Source of the DNA: Saccharothrix tamanrassetensis
GTDB taxonomy: Bacteria > Actinomycetota > Actinomycetes > Mycobacteriales > Pseudonocardiaceae
Direction: 5' to 3'
Assembly (NCBI RefSeq): GCF_014203665.1
Contig: NZ_JACHJN010000009.1
Coordinates: forward strand, 248,001-312,000
Length of the DNA stretch: 64,000 nt
Shown here: positions 8,192-16,642 of the stretch, piece by piece
Layout: each line of letters opens with the position of its first letter
How positions within the stretch are numbered: position 1 is the first letter of the stretch
The notes under the pieces: generated by a model
Database searches by the model: none
Told to the model about the DNA's origin: nothing
What the model saw: the letters and a program-made list of their open reading frames with translations, nothing else
Program-made: the position numbers and the translations under genes

Positions 8192-8340
8192 TCTCGCGCC
8201 GGTGGTCCCGAGGCCATCGGCAAGTTTCATCCCCTCGTTGCCGGACCGTGCTGGGCCGGTGCCCAGGAGTGCCTCTACAGTGCGTGGCACCGGCGCTCGC
8301 CGGTTGTCTCGTCTGCTTCTCATAAAGCGAGTTCTCGGCG

Positions 8341-9771
8341 ATGGATCATGTCCTTTCCGCGCTCCAGGAGCGCCTCGGCACGTTGTTCGGCGACCGGCTG
8401 GTCGTGCTCGCGGGCGGTACCCGGCTGAGTACCCGCGCCGGTGAACTCCACCACCTCGGTGCCCGCCACACGCTCGTGCTGTCGACGGACGACCACGCGC
8501 CGCTGCACGACTCGGGCGTCGCCCGCTGGGTGCCGCTGGGCATCGCGGGCGGGTTCGTCGCGGTCGAGCAGAACCGGCTCACCCGGCTGCTCACCTCGCC
8601 CAACCGCCGGGTGCGGGAAGTCCTCGAGGACTTCGACCCGACCGGTGACGCGCTGGTGATCAGCACGCCGTACCTGCACACCCCCGAGTTCGCGGGCCGG
8701 CCGGTGCTCAACGCGCGCCGCCCCGAATGGGTGGAGCTGGAGAACAAGACGACGATCGACGCGCTGTGGGACGAGCTGTCCGCGCCGCGCGCGCCCGCCG
8801 TGGTGCTGGACCTGGACTTCGAAGGGCTGTGGAACGCCACGACCGAGCTCGACCGGGGCGCGGGCGTCGTGTGGTCCGGCGACGGTCCGGCGATCAACGG
8901 CGGCGCGAACTTCGTCCGCCGGGTGCGCGACCGGCAGGAGGCGCTGGACGCGTTCGAGGTGCTCCGCGCCAAGTGCGACTTCGTGCGCGTGATGCCGTTC
9001 CTGGAAGGGATCCCGGTGAGCGTGCACGGGATCGTGTTCCCGGACGGCACCGCCGTGCTCCGCCCGATCGAGATGGTCGTGCCGCGCCGCCAGGGCCAGG
9101 CCCGGTTCCTGTACGCGGGCTGCGCGTCCTACTACGACCCGCCCGCCCGGATCCGCGAGGAGATGCGCAACCTGGCCCGCCGCGTCGGCGAACGGCTGCG
9201 CGAGACGGTCGACTACCGGGGCACGTTCACCCTGGACGGCATCGCCACCGCCGAGGGCTTCCTGCCCACCGAGATCAACACCCGCTACGGCGGCGCGATG
9301 GTGTGCTTCGAGGACGCGCTGCCGCAGCTGCCGCTGGCGCTGGCGCAGGTGGCCCTGGTCGCCGGGCACGACCTGGGCGTGTCGTCCATCGAGTTCGAGG
9401 AGCTGCTGGTCGCGGCGGCCGACGACTACCGGCACGGGACGGTCGGCGCGAACGTCCGCGCGGTCAACCCGACCGAGACCGTGGAACGCCCGATCGTGTT
9501 CACCGAGTGGTCGTGCCGGTTCGCGCACCCCGACGAGGTGCCCCACGGCACCCTCCGGCTGCGCCCCTCGCCCCTGGGGGCGCGGCTGGAGCTGGACTTC
9601 TTCGCCGACCAGCTGCCGCTGGGGCGTCCGGTGGCGGCGCTGACCGTGGCCGCGTTCGCCCTGGCCGACCAGGAGTGGCAGACCGGGCTCGGTCCGCTGG
9701 AACCCGCCGTGCCGGTCGAGGACGAGGTCGCGGTGGCCCCCGTGGTCGAGCTGGACGCGGTCACCGCCTAG
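8341..9771 (+). CDS. ATP-grasp ligase-like protein with pre-ATP-grasp region
   Basis: The 476-residue protein starts at ATG 8341. The C-terminal two thirds show ATP-grasp features: VRVMPFLEGIPVSVHG (substrate-proximal strand), a conserved RPIEMVVPRR, GTFTLDGI, and the metal-binding end PTEINTRYGGAM with Glu and Asn. The N-terminal about 170 residues resemble the pre-ATP-grasp module of PGM1-like peptide or amino-acid ligases. Such enzymes join a carboxylate to an amine through an acyl-phosphate, often in peptide natural products, but no biosynthetic cluster is visible here. About 150 bp upstream hold only a candidate TACAGT -10 at 8276-8281. Confidence 0.7.
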   Translation: MDHVLSALQERLGTLFGDRLVVLAGGTRLSTRAGELHHLGARHTLVLSTDDHAPLHDSGVARWVPLGIAGGFVAVEQNRLTRLLTSPNRRVREVLEDFDPTGDALVISTPYLHTPEFAGRPVLNARRPEWVELENKTTIDALWDELSAPRAPAVVLDLDFEGLWNATTELDRGAGVVWSGDGPAINGGANFVRRVRDRQEALDAFEVLRAKCDFVRVMPFLEGIPVSVHGIVFPDGTAVLRPIEMVVPRRQGQARFLYAGCASYYDPPARIREEMRNLARRVGERLRETVDYRGTFTLDGIATAEGFLPTEINTRYGGAMVCFEDALPQLPLALAQVALVAGHDLGVSSIEFEELLVAAADDYRHGTVGANVRAVNPTETVERPIVFTEWSCRFAHPDEVPHGTLRLRPSPLGARLELDFFADQLPLGRPVAALTVAAFALADQEWQTGLGPLEPAVPVEDEVAVAPVVELDAVTA

Positions 9772-9914
9772 CCGAGTATGCGAAATTCGGTCAGTGGTCG
9801 TAGGCGGTCAGTTTCGGCCGGCCTTTGGGGAGGTCGTCGACGGACTCGGCGAGTTGGCGGACGGACTTGAGCAGCGGCTCGCCAGGGTGGGGCGTGTGGT
9901 TGCGGTAGGACGGG

Positions 9915-10469
9915 TAGTTGTGGTGCTTGTGGCTGAGAGGCTGTTGTCCGGCAGGTCCTTCTCCCTGCCGGACAAGGACTGTTGACATGGCGTCCCAGTC
10001 GAAGCGGCCGGTCAGGTTGACAGCGCGGGATCGTGAGGCGTTGATCCGGCTGATCACCACGGGTGTGCATCCGACGTCGTCGATCAGGCGGGCCCAGGTC
10101 CTGCTCGATCTGGACACCTCGGTGGGCGAGCCGGACCCGGAGGAGGTGATCGCGGCCCGCCTCGGGGTTTCGGGTGAGATGCTGCGGCTGGTCGCCAAGC
10201 GGTTCGCCGAGACCGGCGGCGATGCGCTGCCCACGGTGTCGCGCAGGAAGCGGGACCTTCCGCCCGTGCCGTCCCCGGTGACCGGCGAGGTGGAGGCCCG
10301 GCTGGTCGCCCTGGCGTGCTCCTCGGCCACTCGACCATCGGCCGGGTTCTGAAAAAACGGAACTGCGCCCTCATCTGAGGAAGTGCTGGAACATCCCGCC
10401 GCGGGCGAATGCGGAGTTCGCCGCCCGCATGGAGGACGTGCTCGCCGTCTACGCCCGGCCGCACGACCC
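9915..10469 (+). mobile_element. Decayed IS630-family copy 1
   Basis: Homology to the copy at 11892-12442 begins at TAGTTGTGGTG (9915). A transposase N-terminal domain runs from ATG 9987 (MASQSKRPVRLTARDRE) through a helix-turn-helix (VIAARLGVSGEMLRLVAKRFAET), as in IS630 OrfA. Relative to copy 2, 79 bases are missing after GCGTGCTC, which shifts the frame to a stop at 10352. Beyond the A-run at 10346 the -1 frame restores the start of the catalytic half (RPHLRKCWNIPPRANAEF, MEDVLAVYARPHDP) and then ends near 10469. The DDE catalytic domain is absent. The element cannot move itself. Confidence 0.75.
9987..10352 (+). pseudogene. IS630-type transposase N-terminal fragment (copy 1)
   Basis: About 110 codons of an IS630 OrfA-like DNA-binding domain, followed by a frameshift caused by a 79-base deletion relative to copy 2; the last 12 residues (SSATRPSAGF region) are out of frame. 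Compare the better-preserved frame at 11952-12428. Confidence 0.75.
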
Positions 10470-10680
10470 TTTTACGCCGGCGCTGCTCGTACAGCCCCGG
10501 CGTCTGCGGGAGTTCCCGGTAGGGGCGCGAGTCACTGCGCCTTAAGCGGTACGGCGACTTCCCGGAAACCGGTTCGGGCATCTCCCGCGAATCGGTTCCG
10601 AACCGGGCCGGGTGGCCGGATCAGGCGGCGCCGATCGACACAGCCACGCAACGTGCGTATTGCCCTTCGCGGATCGCGCT

Positions 10681-10686
10681 TATGAT
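10681..10686 (+). promoter_or_regulatory. Candidate -10 box for the secreted-protein gene
   Basis: TATGAT fits the actinobacterial -10 consensus TANNNT; TTGCCC at 10660-10665 is a possible -35 with a short 15-base spacer. The ATG of the gene lies 50 bases downstream. Confidence 0.4.
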
Positions 10687-10735
10687 CCCGCCGTGGCCGG
10701 CCATGATGGCCATGGCCGGGAAGCTGGTGCGAGGA

Positions 10736-11728
10736 ATGCGGTTCAAGCGCACGACAAGGGCGGTCATCGCGTCCGCGGTCGCCGTGACGATGGCCATGGC
10801 GGTGACCGGGCCGGCCGCGGCGGCGGAGGACTTCAGCGGGCGCTTCACCAACCACCTGGCCAACCCGAAGCCCGACTTCCTGCTGACCCTGCGGGACACC
10901 CACGTGCCGCAGGGGATCGCGTACTGGCGCGGCGATGGGCACGGAGCCCGCTTCTTCGTCACCTACTACGACCCGTCCGACAGGTCGAACACCCGCCTCG
11001 CGGTGCACGGCGCCGAAGGCAGGTACCTCAAGGCCGTCAAGATCAACGGCGAGCACGTCGGCGGCGTCGTGGCCTGGCGCGAGTGGCTCTACACCATCGA
11101 CACGGTCAGCAGCTCGGGAACCACCCTGCTGCGCAGGTACCGGCTCTCCGACATCGCCACCACCGGCCACGGCGAGGCCCTTCCGCAGCGCGACGTGGAG
11201 CAGTTGCCGACCGGCGCAGGCGCCTTCCTCACCATCCACGACGACAAGCTCTACTTCGGCAGCCACACCAAGGACAGGCACTACACCGAGCACGGCAAGC
11301 TGTACACCTGGCCGATGAACACGGCGTCCGGCAACCCCACGCCGAGCCCCGCCCAGTGGGGCGCCAGCATCGGGATCCCGGGCAACGTCCAGGGGCTGGT
11401 CGTCACCGCCAACCACTTCGTCTTCTCGCAGAGCTGGGACCGCGACTGCTGGAGCCGCATCACCGTCCGGGAGCGCGGCGAGGGCTTCGCCGGCGATCGC
11501 TTCATCTACGCGCCGGCGATGTCCGAGGGCATCGTCAACGCGGCCGGCTCGCTGTACGTCAACTTCGAGTCGGGTGCCGACGTGCCCCCTGATCACCACT
11601 ACGCCCGCACCGCGCGCAACGTCGTCCACCGACCGTGGTTCGGGAGCCTGACGACCTTCATCACCGACATCCAGGCCAACGGGCGGAGGATCAACGACCG
11701 GTCGCCGTACGAGTGCGTCGCGGGCTAG
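10736..11728 (+). CDS. Secreted protein of unknown function
   Basis: ATG 10736 (GAGG just upstream) gives 330 residues starting with a clear Sec signal peptide: MRFKRTTR, a hydrophobic core (AVIASAVAVTMAMAV) and a probable cleavage after AAA near residue 31. Upstream in-frame ATGs at 10682-10712 would bury the signal. The mature part is polar, with repeated strand-like units (RFFVTYYD, RLAVHGAEGRYLKAVKING, DKLYFGSHT, KLYTWPM) that suggest a beta-propeller-like fold, and only a Cys near residue 220 and another near the C-terminus. No catalytic motif is recognised. It is the only intact gene between two IS scars in the same orientation, so its presence may be due to transfer. Confidence 0.75.
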   Translation: MRFKRTTRAVIASAVAVTMAMAVTGPAAAAEDFSGRFTNHLANPKPDFLLTLRDTHVPQGIAYWRGDGHGARFFVTYYDPSDRSNTRLAVHGAEGRYLKAVKINGEHVGGVVAWREWLYTIDTVSSSGTTLLRRYRLSDIATTGHGEALPQRDVEQLPTGAGAFLTIHDDKLYFGSHTKDRHYTEHGKLYTWPMNTASGNPTPSPAQWGASIGIPGNVQGLVVTANHFVFSQSWDRDCWSRITVRERGEGFAGDRFIYAPAMSEGIVNAAGSLYVNFESGADVPPDHHYARTARNVVHRPWFGSLTTFITDIQANGRRINDRSPYECVAG

Positions 11729-11789
11729 CTGTACTGCCCTGGGAGGTTGTGGGCGGTTCGACACGTAGTCGGATGATGTCGGAATGAGG

Positions 11790-11877
11790 GAGGGCCTCCG
11801 GGTTCGGTGTGGATTGCGACGTCTACACCAAGCCGACGGAGGCCCTCGTGACCCACGCCAACGCACCGCTGACTCCT
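11790..11877 (+). mobile_element. Left-end remnant of an IS481-type element
   Basis: An 11-bp perfect inverted repeat (GAGGGCCTCCG at 11790-11800 and CGGAGGCCCTC at 11837-11847) with further imperfect pairing encloses the end, followed directly by GTG 11848, which encodes MTHANAPLTP. That opening is typical of IS481-family transposases. Homology stops after ten codons at 11877, just before the IS630 copy begins, as expected if the second element or a deletion removed the rest. Confidence 0.55.
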
Positions 11878-11891
11878 AGTGTGTCGCTGCT

Positions 11892-12442
11892 TAGTTGTGG
11901 TGTGTGGCTGGGAGGCTGTTGTCCGGCAGGCCCTTGTCCTGTCAGACGAGGATGGTTGTGGTGTCGGAGATGAAGCGGCCGGTCACGTTGACTGCGCGGG
12001 ATCGGGAGGAGTTGCTTCGGTTGACCGTCACGGGTGTGCGGCCCGCGTCGGCGATCAGGCGGGCTCGGGTGCTGCTCGCGTTGGACACCTCGGCAGGCGA
12101 GGTCGACGCGAAGGAACTGATCGCGGCCCGGCTCGGGGTCTCGGGTGAGATGCTGCGGCTGGTCGCCAAGCGGTTCGCCGAGACCGGTGGCGACATTCAC
12201 GCCACGATCTCGCGCAAGAAGCGCGATCTTCCGCCGGTGCCGTCCCCGGTGACCGGTGAGGTCGAGGCCCGGCTGATCGCCATGGCGTGCTCGCAGCCCC
12301 CGGCGGGGCACGCCCGGTGGTCGTTGCGGCTATTGGAAAAACACGTCGAACTCACCGAGGACATCCCGAACCTGGATCACTCCACCATCGGCCGAATCCT
12401 AAAAAAACGGAACTGCGCCCTCATCTGAGGAAGTGCTGAAAC
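11892..12442 (+). mobile_element. Decayed IS630-family copy 2
   Basis: Homology to copy 1 starts at TAGTTGTGGTG (11892) and ends near 12442. The OrfA-like frame 11952-12428 is intact through LDHSTIGRILKKR and stops at TGA just after a run of seven A (12401-12407). A -1 shift on that run would read KTELRPHLRKC before hitting a TGA that is TGG in copy 1. The catalytic half is missing; unrelated sequence follows. The copies lie 1,965 bp apart in the same orientation. Confidence 0.75.
11952..12428 (+). pseudogene. IS630-type transposase OrfA half (copy 2), catalytic half lost
   Basis: A 158-codon frame from ATG 11952 with an intact N-terminal helix-turn-helix (ELIAARLGVSGEMLRLVAK) and the linker ending in LKKRNCALI. 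It would be fused to a DDE domain by -1 frameshifting in a complete element; here the downstream half ends after about a dozen codons. It may still be expressed as a DNA-binding fragment. Confidence 0.7.
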
Positions 12443-12539
12443 GCCTCGTCCGGGTCGGCGTCGCGCCGCACCGGGCCGTTGGTGGTCTCCAGGCACAGCC
12501 GAGTGCCGTGCACTACTGGTAGATTGTCGCGGCTAACTC

Positions 12540-12710
12540 TTGGGGTATTCTGTCGAATTCGCCACCGTCACCTGCCCAGCTCCCGGCCCGTACGAGCTGT
12601 GCGTGCATGCCAAGGGCCGGGAGCGGGCACTCGGACTGCCCGAGGCCACGTTCGACCGTGACGTGGAGCAGTGGCTGGTCCGCCTGTGGCCCGCCAGTGC
12701 CTCGCGCTGA
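12540..12710 (+). pseudogene. C-terminal fragment of an unidentified protein next to IS scar
   Basis: An open frame of 56 codons ending at TGA 12708-12710, with strong coding bias and a coherent protein-like sequence (EFATVTCPAPGPYELCVHA ... DVEQWLVRLWPA). It has no start or Shine-Dalgarno and looks like the last strand-rich part of a larger protein whose 5' part was lost at the IS630 junction. From here to 12907 nothing else is recognised. Confidence 0.45.
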
Positions 12711-12907
12711 TCGTGCCGGGCAGGCGACCACCGACTGCAAGGCCTTTCGCGGTCCACACATCCCTCACCGCAGCGCCGACCCCCGGCTGAACATCTTTCG
12801 TTCGTCTTCGGTTACCGCCTGGACGCACGCATTACCCGTCTAGGCGCGGTCACCGGGTCGGCCGCAGTAGTCGTCACGCCGTAACACGCCCCGAACGCAG
12901 GTACCCC

Positions 12908-13654
12908 CTAGCCGTAGGCGGCCATGACCGCGAACCGGTACCCCATCAGCTGTGCGGTCACCACGGGTGGCTGGTGGGGCGGGTAGCCGCCGGTGTCGTA
13001 GGCGTGCAACAGGTCCGGGTCGCCCTGCGCGATAGCGCGCACCCGTCGCTCGTCGGTGCTCTCACCCAGCAGCAGGTGCAGGGCCACGCATGCCGCCTCC
13101 ACCAGCAGCGGTGGGTGGGTGCCCGCGTACGCGATGTTCTCCACCACGTCGACGACGTGCTTGGGCGCCACCTCGGGCACCGCGATCGCCAGCGCCACGG
13201 CGCACGCGACCTCCGCGCCCGCCAGCGCGTCGAACACCCTCGGCGCACCCTTGGCGACCGCGTACCGCGTCTGGGTGATCCAGTCCGGTGGGAGGCGGGG
13301 CAGTTCGCGGCCCACCGGGTTCCAGCGCCGCCGGGTGCGCCTGCCCTCGTAGGTGAAACCCGCGCTCGCCAACGCGAGCCCGGCCAGCAGGAAGATCACC
13401 CGGTCGCGCACCGCGCCGGGCACCTTGTAGTTCGCGCCCAGCTCCACCAGGAACGGCACGGCGCGCACGCTCGCCTCGGACACCGTGTCGTCGTCCAGCA
13501 GACGTCTCTCCAGGGCGGCACACGCATCCAGGTCGCCTTCGGCGGTCCGGCGCAGAAGGCCGTTCACGCCGGTACCGCGGGACAGCCGGGTCCACGAAAC
13601 TCGCTCCAGTCCACGCAACGGGTCCGGCCGTTGCCAGGCGGGTGGCAGCTGCAT
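12908..13654 (-). CDS. Hypothetical HEAT/ARM-like helical repeat protein
   Basis: ATG 13654 is preferred over TTG 13675 in the same frame. The 248-residue product has no signal or membrane segment and consists of alanine/leucine-rich helices in repeated units (RAVPFLVELGANY, PRVFDALAGAEVACAVALA, PLLVEAACVALHLLLG), a pattern of HEAT-like repeats. Its N-terminal SWTRLSRGTGVNGLLRRTAEGDLDAC-like segment resembles immunity- or polymorphic-toxin-associated actinobacterial proteins, but that is a weak impression. Divergent from the methyltransferase with 89 bp between starts, so they may share regulation. Confidence 0.65.
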   Translation of the reverse strand: MQLPPAWQRPDPLRGLERVSWTRLSRGTGVNGLLRRTAEGDLDACAALERRLLDDDTVSEASVRAVPFLVELGANYKVPGAVRDRVIFLLAGLALASAGFTYEGRRTRRRWNPVGRELPRLPPDWITQTRYAVAKGAPRVFDALAGAEVACAVALAIAVPEVAPKHVVDVVENIAYAGTHPPLLVEAACVALHLLLGESTDERRVRAIAQGDPDLLHAYDTGGYPPHQPPVVTAQLMGYRFAVMAAYG

Positions 13655-13743
13655 GCCGGGGAAGCTACGTGACAACCGGTCTGGAATAACGCAACGGGCA
13701 ACGGCACGCCAGGGGTATTTCCGAGGAGTCGTACGATCACCGC

Positions 13744-14955
13744 GTGCGTGGACCCTCCTACAAGGTCGTCGACCTGTTCTCCGGCGCGGGCGGCATGAGC
13801 CTCGGGTTCCAGGCGCACCGGGACTTCGCCGTCGTGGGCGCGGCGGACGCCCAGATCGGCAAACCCTCGTCGCGGCTGGGTTCGTTGCGGTGCAACGGGA
13901 CCTACCGGGACAACATCGGCGTCGACCCGCTCCAGGTGGACCTCGGCCGGCTCGACCCGGCCGTGCTGCGCGAGGTGTGGGGGCTGCGCCGGGGCGAGCT
14001 GGACGTGCTGGTGGCCTGCCCGCCGTGCTCCGGCTTCACCCGGATCACCGCCGCCAACCACCTGCGCGACGACCCGCGCAACTCGCTGGTCGGCCGGGTC
14101 GCCGCGTACGTGGCCGAGCTGCGGCCCCGGATCATGCTGCTGGAGAACGCCCGCGAGCTGGTGAAGGGCAAGCAGCGGCACCACCTGGACGGGCTGGTCG
14201 ACCAGCTGGTGGAGCTGGGGTACGCGGTGGCCGCCTCGTCGCACATGCTGTCCCGGTTCGGCCTGCCGCAGCTGCGCGAGCGCGCGGTGGTGGTGGCGGT
14301 GGACGCCGGCGTGCCGCTGCGCACCATGGACGACCTGTGGGCGGGCTGGGAGGTGCGGCCGGGGGCCGTGACGGTGCGGCGGGCCATCGGCAAGCTGCCG
14401 CCGGTCGCGGCGGGCGAGGCCGACGCCGAGGACCCGATGCACGTGTCGCCGTCGTTCCGGCACGACCGGTCGCTGGACCGGATGCGGGCCATCCCGGCGG
14501 ACGGCGGGTCGTGGGGCGACCTGGTCGGGTCGCCGGCCGAGCAGCTGCTGAACCCGGCGCAGCGCAAGATCATCGACGAGGGCAACTGGGGTTCGCACCC
14601 GGACGTCTACGGGCGGCTGTGGTGGGACGAGCCGGCGCGGACCATCAAGCGCGAGTGCGGGCACGTCGGCAACGGCCGGTACGCGCACCCGGAGCAGCAC
14701 CGGCTGTGCACGGTGCGGGAGATGGCGTTGCTCCAGGGGTTCCCGCGCAAGTTCCGGTTCGACGTGTCGATCATCGGCAACGCGTACCGGCATCTGGGTG
14801 ACGCCGTTCCCCCGTTGGTGTCATTCCAGCTCGCGGCGCTGTGCAAGTGGATCCTCGCTGGTCAGCCGCCTACGGCGAAGGATCTTTGTCTCCCTGGGAC
14901 GTCGCTGCGGGTGGGCGACATCCGGCCGGTGGCGGTGGCGGAGCTGGTCGCCTAG
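13744..14955 (+). CDS. Orphan DNA (cytosine-5) methyltransferase
   Basis: The 403-residue protein from GTG 13744 has the ordered C5-methyltransferase motifs: I, DLFSGAGGMSLGF (10-22); IV, CPPCSGF with catalytic Cys95; VI, ENAREL (134-139); VIII, LRERAVVV; IX, VREMALLQGFP; X, GNAYRHLGDAVPPLV. The variable target-recognition region lies between VIII and IX, about residues 210-320. It transfers methyl groups from S-adenosylmethionine to cytosine C5 in a specific site. No restriction endonuclease, nicking endonuclease or helicase is next to it, so it is an orphan or has an unrecognised partner, the divergent helical protein being the only candidate. Confidence 0.9.
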   Translation: MRGPSYKVVDLFSGAGGMSLGFQAHRDFAVVGAADAQIGKPSSRLGSLRCNGTYRDNIGVDPLQVDLGRLDPAVLREVWGLRRGELDVLVACPPCSGFTRITAANHLRDDPRNSLVGRVAAYVAELRPRIMLLENARELVKGKQRHHLDGLVDQLVELGYAVAASSHMLSRFGLPQLRERAVVVAVDAGVPLRTMDDLWAGWEVRPGAVTVRRAIGKLPPVAAGEADAEDPMHVSPSFRHDRSLDRMRAIPADGGSWGDLVGSPAEQLLNPAQRKIIDEGNWGSHPDVYGRLWWDEPARTIKRECGHVGNGRYAHPEQHRLCTVREMALLQGFPRKFRFDVSIIGNAYRHLGDAVPPLVSFQLAALCKWILAGQPPTAKDLCLPGTSLRVGDIRPVAVAELVA

Positions 14956-15348
14956 ATCACCGTTTCGCAACGGTGTGGCGTCGGTTTGAGTTGACAGCTA
15001 CCACGTCTTCTGCGACATAACTGCTCTGACCTGCGGTGATGTCTATCGCAGCCGGACGGTTGGGGCCGTTCGCCACCTGTCGAAACGGCCGTTCGGCCGT
15101 TCGGGCAAGGTCATCTGCGCGTGTTTGGATCATCCACTCGGGACAGTCGGGCCGCGTTTTGGCTGCTCGAAGCCACTGCTACGCAGCGTGTCACCCGTCA
15201 CCGTCCGAGTTTCACTCGATCGGATAGTGTTCCGCCGATTCCTGTCGATTCGGTGTCGGTGGCCCCGTCCCTGCGGCCCCACCGGACCCGACACGGACCG
15301 CCGCCTTGAACCACACCATCGGGCTACTCGTGAGCCTCAAGGAGACAC
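14956..15348. other. 393-bp intergenic region upstream of the thioester-domain gene
   Basis: No convincing gene is seen. TTGACA at 14991-14996 is a possible -35 with an ACATAA near 15015-15020. TAGTGT at 15225-15230 fits a -10 box and would leave a 115-base leader before the ATG at 15349. GGAG is present at 15340-15343. Short open frames here lack coding bias. Confidence 0.4.
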
Positions 15349-16593
15349 ATGGCACCCCGGTTGACCCTGAAGCGCATGGGGGCTGCGGTCCTCGGCGCCT
15401 CCCTCGTGCTGCTGTCCGCGCTCCCCGCCGCCGCCGACGCCGTCCAGGTGACGCCGTACCCCGACGCCGGGACGCAGGGCATCGGTCTGCACCTGACCGA
15501 CAAGGACGGCAAGCCGCTCAAGAACCTCGATGGTGGCGACGCGTTCAACACCAGCCTGATCGGTCTCAAGATCATCGAGAACGGCAAGGAGCAGACGGCC
15601 ACCGCGTACTGCGTGGAGCTGCCGACGCGCCTGATGGACAACACCCCCCTCAAGGAGGTGCCGTGGGACCAGCACCCCAACCAGAACACGAAGTTCAAGG
15701 AAAACGCGAAGTACGTCAACTGGATCCTGCACAACAGCTTCCCCGTGCTGGACGTCGAGCAGGCGCGTAAGGCGTTCAACCTGCCCACGGTCGAGAAGAG
15801 CGCCTTCATCGCCGGCACGCAGGCCGCGATCTGGCACTACACCGACGAGGCGCGGCTCGACGAGGGCGACGCCAGCATCGAGCCCCCCGGTATCGACGAG
15901 GACGTCGTCGCCGTCTACAAGCGGCTGACCGACCCGGCGATCAACGTGGGCATCGACCAGGAGCCCAACCCGACGCTGACGATCGACCCGAAGGAGCTGG
16001 AGGGCGAGGCCGGCAAGCTGATCGGCCCGTTCACCGTCGCCACGACGGCCGACAAGGTCATCATCGAGGCCAAGGTCCCGGCCGGCGTGACGTTCACCGA
16101 CAAGGACGGCAAGGAGCTGGAGGTCGTCAAGGAGGGTGACCTCAAGGCCACCGCCGAGACCAAGGTCGGCCAGATCTTCGTCAAGGTCGCCGAGGACGTC
16201 GAGCCCGGCTCGATCGAGTTCACCGTCCACGTCACCGCCCAGCTGCAGCACGGCCGGTTGTTCGTGGCCAGCGACCGCAACCACAAGACCCAGTCGCTGG
16301 TGATCGCCAAGCCGGTCCAGGTGGACGCGAAGGAGAAGGCGAAGGCCAAGTGGGTGGAGAACACCACGCCGACCTCGTCGTCGTCGGCCACCACCACCAC
16401 GACGACGACCACCGAGACCACCACCACGGCGCCCACCACGACGACGACCGTCGCGGCTGCCCCCGGTGGCGGCGGTGACGACGACCTGGCCTCGACCGGT
16501 GCGTCCATCTTCGTGCCGCTGCTGGTCGGCCTCGGCCTGCTCGGTGCGGGTGCCGCGGCCATGATCATCGTGCGCCGCAAGAAGACCGCGTAG
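15349..16593 (+). CDS. Thioester-domain (TQxA) surface protein with LAxTG sorting signal
   Basis: The 414-residue protein has a Sec signal peptide (residues 1-30). A thioester domain follows, with Cys88 in AYCVE and Gln158 in AGTQAAIWHY, the pair that forms the internal Cys-Gln thioester used for covalent adhesion. Next come an Ig-like spacer (about 195-325), a Thr/Ser-rich stalk (348-370), and the sorting signal LASTG at 380-384, a hydrophobic helix and RRKK. LAxTG is the class E sortase motif of high-GC actinobacteria. The protein should be anchored to peptidoglycan and displayed. No sortase is in the window. A strong hairpin follows. Confidence 0.88.
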   Translation: MAPRLTLKRMGAAVLGASLVLLSALPAAADAVQVTPYPDAGTQGIGLHLTDKDGKPLKNLDGGDAFNTSLIGLKIIENGKEQTATAYCVELPTRLMDNTPLKEVPWDQHPNQNTKFKENAKYVNWILHNSFPVLDVEQARKAFNLPTVEKSAFIAGTQAAIWHYTDEARLDEGDASIEPPGIDEDVVAVYKRLTDPAINVGIDQEPNPTLTIDPKELEGEAGKLIGPFTVATTADKVIIEAKVPAGVTFTDKDGKELEVVKEGDLKATAETKVGQIFVKVAEDVEPGSIEFTVHVTAQLQHGRLFVASDRNHKTQSLVIAKPVQVDAKEKAKAKWVENTTPTSSSSATTTTTTTTETTTTAPTTTTTVAAAPGGGGDDDLASTGASIFVPLLVGLGLLGAGAAAMIIVRRKKTA

Positions 16594-16606
16594 GACCGCT
16601 AGCTGA

Positions 16607-16642
16607 GAACGGCCCCCTCGGGATCCTCCGAGGGGGCCGTTC
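16607..16642 (+). terminator. Perfect 15-bp hairpin after the surface-protein gene
   Basis: GAACGGCCCCCTCGG (16607-16621) pairs perfectly with 16628-16642 across a six-base loop; no T-run follows, as is common in actinobacteria. Confidence 0.8.

Noticed and set aside
7979-9771. Graspetide-type RiPP cluster
   Set aside because: The 70-residue protein lacks a leader/core layout with repeated Thr/Ser and Glu/Asp, and no transporter or tailoring gene is near.
9791-10330. Minus-strand gene ending near 9791
   Set aside because: The last about 30 codons look protein-like (SVRQLAESVDDLPKGRPKL), but upstream is antisense to the IS630 frame and no family is recognised.
9915-12442. Active composite transposon
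   Set aside because: Both IS630 copies lack the catalytic half and carry deletions or stops.
13744-14955. Complete restriction-modification system
   Set aside because: No endonuclease or vsr gene is adjacent.
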